Source: Selaginella tamariscina
Lineage: Eukaryota; Streptophyta; Lycopodiopsida; Selaginellales; Selaginellaceae
Reading direction: 5' to 3'
Length of the DNA: 64,000 bases
NCBI GenBank assembly: GCA_003024785.1
Contig: PUQB01000220.1
Span: 87,217-151,216 of the forward strand
In this document: positions 56,301 through 64,000 of the stretch, one piece after another
Layout of the letters: every line of letters starts with the position of its first letter
Position numbering within the stretch: position 1 is the stretch's first letter
Translations under genes and position numbers: made by a program
The notes under the pieces: model-generated
What the model was told of the DNA's origin: nothing
Seen by the model: the letters and a program-made list of their open reading frames with translations, nothing else
The model's database searches: none

Positions 56301-59300
56301 ATACTTTCTGCTTGTCCCCGATCTCCATCGTCTGTTCCCCAACCGTTGGCTCACCCTCATCACATCCCTTCTTCTTATAAGGGTCTATTTCTCCCAACGG
56401 GATTATCATCATCCGTCTTTCACGCAACAGTTTTATCATATTCTCCTGTTCCTTCCCCACCTGTGGTTCCAGCTCCGACTAAAGTTTTCCACTCTCCTGC
56501 CTGGCTTTTGTTCTCCGTTCCTTCTCAACCTCCTTTGGTTCCTCGTCCTCTCCAGGTTCGTCTTCTTCCTCCTGTTCCATCGAAGGTTCTTCTTCCCGTA
56601 TGATCTCTCCTAACTGCTCGTCTTCCTCCTCGTCAAGGTCTACCACTATTCTCGGCTCGGAGTTATCCTGTACTCCTGGCCTTGACTTCTTACCTTTTCA
56701 CCCGATCTTATTCCTCCTTGCAATCGTTGATCTCTCGACCTTTGATTTCTTCCTCTTTGGCGTTCTCTCCACCTGTTTCTCCTCCTCTGCCTGCAGGTCA
56801 GCCTCTACTCCTTTCCCTTGTCTCCCCCATCTTGCACTTGGTTTGCTTCTTCTGGAGTGACTCCGTTTCTCTCCTCACTTGCTTCATACGCGCGACTATC
56901 TCCGGCCCCGCCGGTTCGCCGTATTGGCGTACATAATCCGCGATTATCTGTACCCATGTGAAGGCCATCATGGACGAAGGCTCTCCCTTCTTCTCTAACT
57001 CCTGCATTGCACAGAGGTGCTCCCTCAGCCTTTTCAGCAAATACCTTGCCACTCCTACTGGCCTCTTTCCTTTAGTCCATCATATAAAGACATGACCGGA
57101 TTCGATGCTGTAATATAAGATGTCCGAAATTCGAATGCGTTAACGATAAAATTCATCGCTAACTGCGTTTCCTCCCTCAGGTCGGAAAGCTTTAACCCCA
57201 CCTTGCTCACGTACTATTTGCCTTCCTTTAAGTACTCTGTGAGGTGTGCCTTCTCGGCCTTTACTTCTCCTTCCGAATGTGGGAGGTGAAATACCTCCTC
57301 CACCAACCTATCGGTGAAAAGGAGTTTCCTCTCCTCTGCATAAGCTACAAACCCTGTATCCGGCTTCTCCACCTTCTCCAAAAGCATCACTCATGAGGCT
57401 CGGCATCTCTTAGAATCTCCGCGTATGGCCACAAGCCTATCTCTCGCAGAACCTTCTCCATTTCACAGGAAAAATCCCATTTGGTGTGCATCAGCTGTAC
57501 ATTCCCCACTCTCTCTCCATCCGGAGGATTCACCAGCTCCCGGCAATTCCGCGCAGACACAAGACCCTTCTTTGCCGACATCTCTCTCTCACTGCGAAAC
57601 CCTAGATCTGCTGCCTTGTTTTTCGTGCACTTCAGAGAGCAGAATATGCTCTTCAACTCAACATAAATATTACTCCCTTCAACGAGGTATTTCCTTATCT
57701 TATTAAGGTTAACCTTTCCTTCTATTGTCTCTCCTTCCAATGTTTCCAAATCCACCACACCTTCGTCCTTTACAGATTTAACCCGAAAAGGGCCTATCCA
57801 GTTCAATCTCTGCAAGAGCTTTTAGATCAGGATATGTTTTTAAAATTTGCTCTTCCTCCTGATCATCCAAGCCCCGCACCCAATCATACCCTTCCAATGC
57901 AACTGGCCGATCCTTCTGTGCTAAGTATCCCTTAGCATAAGTATGAATATCGACCTTCAAGTCACCTTGTTCTATTGTCATTTTTCCTGAGCCCCAATCC
58001 TGCACCGCTTGGGCCACCTTAAGCCAAGGTCGTCCTAACAACATAGTATATGTTGCATCCTGTCCTTCCATTCGTAGGACAATTAAGGATATTTTGTATT
58101 TAAGTCCTTTAACGGATATAGTGACTGCTCTCACAATGCCAATGGCCTTACACTTCGTTGATCAGCCATTTTAAGGTTAAATGGAGCCGGTTGGATAGGT
58201 CCAAACCCATCTTTTACATTCTCCTTCCTCAATAAAATTCACACCTGAACCTCCATCTATTAATACTCTCTTTAACTTATTCCTTCCCACATATACTGTG
58301 ATGCAAGGAACATGTCCATCATAATCACCTTCATACAGTACTTCCTTATCCATTTTACAAACTGTATATCCTTCACGTGAAGGTGATGTTTGCTGAACTA
58401 AACTTAATGCATTTAATATCTGGTTTCTTATATAAGGAGCTACCTTTATCAACTGTCCAAGCGTAATCTTTATCTCCTGATTTATAGCTTGGTGATACAT
58501 GGAGTCCATTGTTTTATCATGTAATGGTAATAATGAAAAACTTTGTTCACCTTTATCTATATCACCTTTTCTGTACCTTCTGATTCGTTATCAGTCTGAC
58601 CTTTCTGGTCAGATCCTGCTCCTGCTTGCTTACATTTTCCTGTAACAAGCTCTCCTTCTTGTTAGGAGTAGTAACTACCTCACCTTCTCCATAACAAGAG
58701 GATTCCTTCTTCTTCTCTTGAAGAGCTATAACTGCCCTTACCACGGGTGGATACTCATCTTTTCCTCCTCTATTTGAATAAGCCGTGTTGTAGGCTGCAC
58801 ATTAGTCGTTCTGGTGGAAGTAGGAGGTTGTACCTTCCGCCTAGGACATTCCCTAGAGATATGTCCTGTTTCACCACATGTATAACAAACCTGGGAAGGA
58901 AAATTCCTACCCTGTCCTTGTTTATCATTTCCTTGTTTATAGGAATCATTTCTGCCTCTTTGACCTTGATATGGTCTTTCCTCTCCTCTATATTGCCTAT
59001 CATTTCTTTCAGGATAAGGTCTATCATTCTGCCACACCTTATATGGACCATTTCTTCCTGCATAATTTTCCTCTCTAATTTCGTAAGGATTATCATTCCT
59101 TCTGTCATAATATCCAGTATTCCTTTCTGATAAGGAACTTCATTCCTTCTGTCATACATATTGTTCCTGTTCTCATAAGGAATGACATTATCATTCCTAT
59201 CATTCCCACGATTCCTATTAGGTGGGAACCTTCTAGGAGGTGGACGTTCATCCATTCTCCTTTCTCTCTCTATACTAGCCACATTCTGTTAGGAAATGTC

Positions 59301-62300
59301 TGCAGTTTCGGGCTACATGTCCTTCCTTTCCGCAGATTTGGCATGTAGGCATTGCAGCCTACATTCCTCACCGTATGACCAGATTGTACATTTAGTACAC
59401 CATACTTTTTCCTTTAACTCCTCTTTAACTGTCATTCCTTTTAAAGTTTTCATCATTTGAGCCAATGCTTTCTCATCTATAGGATATTTTCGAACTTTTA
59501 CTACATCAGCTTCCTCTTCCTCTTCATCAGAGGATTCTTCCTTTCTTCCATATACTTTCAGCTTTCCTTCTGCAATCTTTTCTATCTGCCTTCTCTTCTT
59601 CTCATATATTTTTAATTGATTAATGAGATCCTCTCTATCCTTTTCATTGATAGTAAGTGCTAGATCTCTATATGGTTTTAGCAACCCTTGCTTATACCAT
59701 TGCAATAAGGCATCCATCTTCACATATGCCTTACACTTTTTCTCATGTTTCTTAAAACGGTGTGTATATTCATCTATCTTTTCTGTTTTGCCTTGAAGGA
59801 TAGTCCTTAACTTCTCTAAATGTTCCTCCGGCAATTCCTCCTTTCTGAAATATTCCTTAAATGCATCAGTAACCTTCTGATAATTCTCTCTGACTTCCTT
59901 TTCTAAATCATAATACCAATCAGAGGCATTTCCTTTCAATGTATGTGGAAATATAAGCAGCCTTTCTGCATCCGTCACCTTATACAGTTTTACTACCTCT
60001 TCAAACTGTTGTAAGTGCCTTTTCGGATTTTCCTTCTTTCCTGCAGAGAATGTGGGATACATCACCGTACCCCCAAACATTCCCGGGAAAAGTGCCATAT
60101 TTGTAATAACCCTTTGCTCTGGTGTATTTCCTCTTACACCTTCCTCCCTTCCTCTTCGGGAGTTCTCAGGAGATCCTTCTCCTTGCAATCTCGGTATATG
60201 AACAGGCACTCCTCCTCTCACTGTTTCCTCTAAACCAGCTGTTTGATACTGCCTCCAATTCTCTGGATCAGCCTCAGATTTCTGTATTGTTTCTGCAATA
60301 TCCTCTACTATCTTGCCAAGGATATTTTGACGTCTATTTTCGTCAGTTTCAGGTTGCTGTTGGGCAGCCACTCTATTGGCCTGCCTTTGGTTCCTTGATC
60401 AGCTAAGGCTGATCAGGACGATGGTTCCTCCACGGTTCCATTCATTCCTTCTCCTTTACACATCGGCTCTACACCTTCCGAGCCTTTTTCAGAATGAGAT
60501 TTCTATCTTTTTAGCCTCTTTTCTCAATGAATGCTAACACTGCAATGGCGAAATCCCTCCGTGGTCGCCAATTGTTAAACAGGAAAAGGGCTCTCTGCCT
60601 CACCTTTTCCTATTTAACCTGTTTCCTTCACGCAGACAGGAAACCTTTCATACAACGTACAGGAAAGGCTACACCCTTTCCTTTCTCAACTCTCAATATA
60701 TCTGTATATATATATCAGACTTCTCCCAGTGCCACTATGACTGGTCTCCAAAGTCAAGGGCAAGAACGGATTTTGGCTATTGCCTTGTTAGATCCATTCA
60801 TTGAGAGTACATACACACACACAAGATTCTCTAATATGCACCTTTCATTACTAACATGAATACAAAAGACAAAGTGTAGAGAACCTTTATCTCCTGCTAA
60901 ACTTCAAATGGAGACCCTCCTTCGTTGCCCTAACTTCCCTTAACTACTCTTCCTCTCGCCACGTCATCCTTTTCCTTTTCCTTTTCCTTTACCTTTTCCT
61001 CTCGGTAAGGATTTTCCTCTTCCAAAGCCTTTCCTTCCATACTTACTACGGACCTTCCTACCCTTATTCTCTCTACAGTAGGATGTCCTATGCTCCTAAT
61101 ATTTTACCTTTAACAGGGGTTGTTCATACCTTTCTTCATTGTTTATGGCTTGCGACTGACTTTGATGGTGATGTGCTAGTCTTCCACTTCTCGGGGATTT
61201 GGCCATGGTGTGTCTACATCGTGCACTCAGGTAGGCAAAGCTGGGGCTGACTGTGGCATTCGGGGTATCTCTTTACCCTCCATTAGCCTCTCCCGACCAA
61301 CTGGGTGCATTTTCCTAGCCATTTAATATTTATTTATCTCCAGTTATTCAAACGAGTTAATCCCAACTTTCTGATCCCTCCTTCGGGCCGCAACTCTGTT
61401 TGCTAGGGTGAACTCCATTCATGTGCAATTAATATCCCTCCTTGGTGGCCACAAATGATTGTTGGGGACTCCGCATGCTTGATATGGGGTGACTTATGTA
61501 GCCTTGGTGGTCGCCAAGACATTTTTGCTAATTCCCAGTCTCAGGTTTCATGCCAGTGGGTCAACCTTTACCTCGGAAGATGCAGGAATGTGCAACTTTG
61601 GACATTTATATATTTATCTATATATACTAAGGATATATAAAGGATAACACATGCATACACATATAATATATTCCTTACAAGGGAAAGTTATATTTATACC
61701 CTTAAAATTAATCTTATTTGTGTATATACAGTTAAAAAATTTAAATTTACATATATAATTGAAGAACTTCAATTATAAACATAAGTGTTTAATGTTAAAA
61801 GATGTCATAATAAAAAATGGAATATTTTTTAAACTTATTATATTATATTGTGATTCATATGTTTAATATGTTGTATTTTGAACCTAAATATAATAAAATA
61901 TAAATTAATTAAATTTTAATGATTTTTTAAAAGTATTTTTTAATTTTTAATTTTAAAATTTATGAAGTTTTAAATTAAAGTTTCAAGGTATATATGTAAA
62001 TATAAGTTTTAATTAAAATTAGCTAGTTTATAATATTTCAAATTAGATTCATAAACATAAATAAAAATATATTTTTACTTAATATTATTATTTTAAAAGT
62101 CAAAATATTATGATTAAAGTTGTTCAAGGTATATATATATAATTTTAAAACTTTTAAAGGGGTATGTATGTAAATATAAACTTTTAGGGTATATATTAAA
62201 TATAATAAATTTCAAGAATATGAATATAATTTTCCTTATTATTTATTATAAATACAACTTTCAAAAGAAGTTTCATGACTTTCATTATGTTTCTAAAACA

Positions 62301-64000
62301 TACATTAAAATAAATATTTAAGAGATCTTCATTAAAAAGCCCTAAACTCTTTTGAAAGCCTAATTTGATTAGACAATGACCATGATATTTATAAGTGAAA
62401 AAGTCTTATCCAACATAAGTGTATGTGTGTGAGAGTGATTTTATTTTTATTTTAACTTGTTTATATTAGATATAATTGAAATGAATATTGTACTATGTAC
62501 CTAGTAAATTAATTATTATTATATTATGTAGAGTACATGGCCAGAGTTGACACTCACTATTTAGCAGTAATATGATGTTTTTACACTACTTAAGTATTGT
62601 AAGTGCTTGTTTATGCAAGTTTATATTATTCATAATTTGTATATATTTTTGTTTTTTTGCATGTGGTTGTTAACTTACTATTAATATATGTTTATAAATG
62701 TGTTAATTAAATTTTGTTCTATTCAAATTACCCTCTAAATATATTAAGTATGTATGTACTAAGTGTGTGAGTGAGTGGGAATGTGTATGTGTGAGAGAGA
62801 AATGTACATACATATATATATGTTTATATATCATACTTTAAATTTATATTTTAACTCAATTAGAATTATAAATATTTCAATCTTAATTATAAAAACAATT
62901 TTAATAAATTAGTTACATTTCTTTTATTTTACATTAGGTTTTAAAAACATAAAATAAGAATTAAAGTAAACCTTATTGGTGTTTATTATTTATATGTGGA
63001 TAGAAAAAATTAAAAAACCTTAAGATGAATAATTATTTTCTTACACATTTAGTTTTATTAAAGTATTGCATGTTAAACTCATAGTTGTATGGTTTCAAAA
63101 TTGATAATAATATTATGGATATTATCATTTAATATTAAATTCTCTTTGTTTTAGACTTTTTAATACTTTTATTAAAACTTAGTAAGTGTAGTAGTAACAT
63201 TTGATTTAATAGTTTTCTTTTTATAGAAGTAGGTTTGCACAAAAGAAATACACATTTAGGTAAAACTTAAATAAATAAACATAGATTGTAATATGTTTTA
63301 ATTAATACATGTAATATTAATATCTCTATTATGTGTAGTAATGTTAAAGATCTATTTTAAAAAGTTTTTAAGTATCAACAACTTAAAATTCTTTTTTTTA
63401 GTGGTGCCGTAACAAACATTTTTAAAAAATGTTGTAACATATAAAACTTCACTATATCTTTAAACCTTACCATGAGACAAAGCGGGATTAAAACGCACTG
63501 CACAAACAGAAAGCCCTAATGTCTATGTAGCAAGGTGTGTCGTGTAACAATGACGACGTAGAACAGCAGCCTATACAAGACGCTCCAACCCAGCAGCGCC
63601 TAACACGTCGACCTGACCCATGTCCATGGTTTTCAGAATGTCATGGCCTCAACCATCGGTTAGTTTGTGGTCTTCACAGCTCCCAGCCTCCAGCCTTAGC
63701 ATCGGTTGCCGTGCCGGAACTGGTTGGTTAGCAAGGCCTCGAGGGGTACTTCATCGTGGAGATGAGGCCCTTGAGGAAGTAGCCGCAGTTGAGGAAGAAA
63801 AGGGCGGTAGCCCATGATGTCGTTTGGCACGATGGCCCAGAAGAACATGACGAACGGATTCGTGGTGATGAGCAAATGAGCCCCCCCCTGCAGCTTGACT
63901 GCGAACCAGGTGATGAATGTCAGGTTGACGATGAAGATCGCTACCGTGTGCTATGAGGCCCTGTGATGCTCCTGTCGAAGTCATTCTCGTCGTCCTGCAA

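Overview
The window is nuclear DNA of a land plant. The evidence is spliced GT-AG genes for an exocyst EXO70 subunit, a PLS-type pentatricopeptide (PPR) protein, a plastid ClpR subunit and an F-box/kelch protein of the plant SKIP11-like type, plus typical plant Ty1/copia and Ty3/gypsy elements. The wording of the PPR repeats and the compact genes remind me of lycophytes such as Selaginella. That is an impression, not a proof. Intergenic DNA is very AT-rich. Introns are short and unusually rich in (TG)n, (CA)n, (TA)n and (TC)n tracts.

Layout, left to right: EXO70 (minus, cut by the left edge); an AT-rich gap with a degenerate repeat array; a SANT/Myb-like nuclear protein (plus); an intronless PPR gene with several frameshifts (plus); a degenerate Ty1/copia copy; an AT desert; a decayed hAT transposase (minus) with a perfect 42-bp inverted repeat just upstream of it; a Ty3/gypsy chromovirus remnant (plus) broken up by a 6-kb block of direct and inverted duplications; a nuclear gene for the non-catalytic plastid protease subunit ClpR (plus); prefoldin subunit 3 (plus); the 26S proteasome lid subunit RPN3 (minus); an F-box/kelch gene (plus, divergent from RPN3); a macrodomain protein (minus); then an old Ty3/gypsy element into which a young 6.3-kb LTR element has inserted. 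A GC-richer fragment of a possible membrane-protein gene lies at the right edge.

The host genes do not form one pathway. Three concern protein folding and degradation (ClpR, prefoldin 3, RPN3), and the F-box protein would supply substrates to the proteasome, but their adjacency is probably chance. By hand translation across splice junctions, prefoldin 3, RPN3, the F-box/kelch and the macrodomain genes are fully open. EXO70, SANT, PPR and ClpR each need one or more single-base corrections, nearly all in homopolymers, to keep a conserved frame.

The most novel-looking item is the young nested LTR element (54821-61115, minus). It has near-identical LTRs, a 6-bp target duplication, gag and protease, and no reverse transcriptase or integrase core. 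Between the integrase tail and the polypurine tract it carries a long extra coding region with a coiled-coil end that I cannot name.
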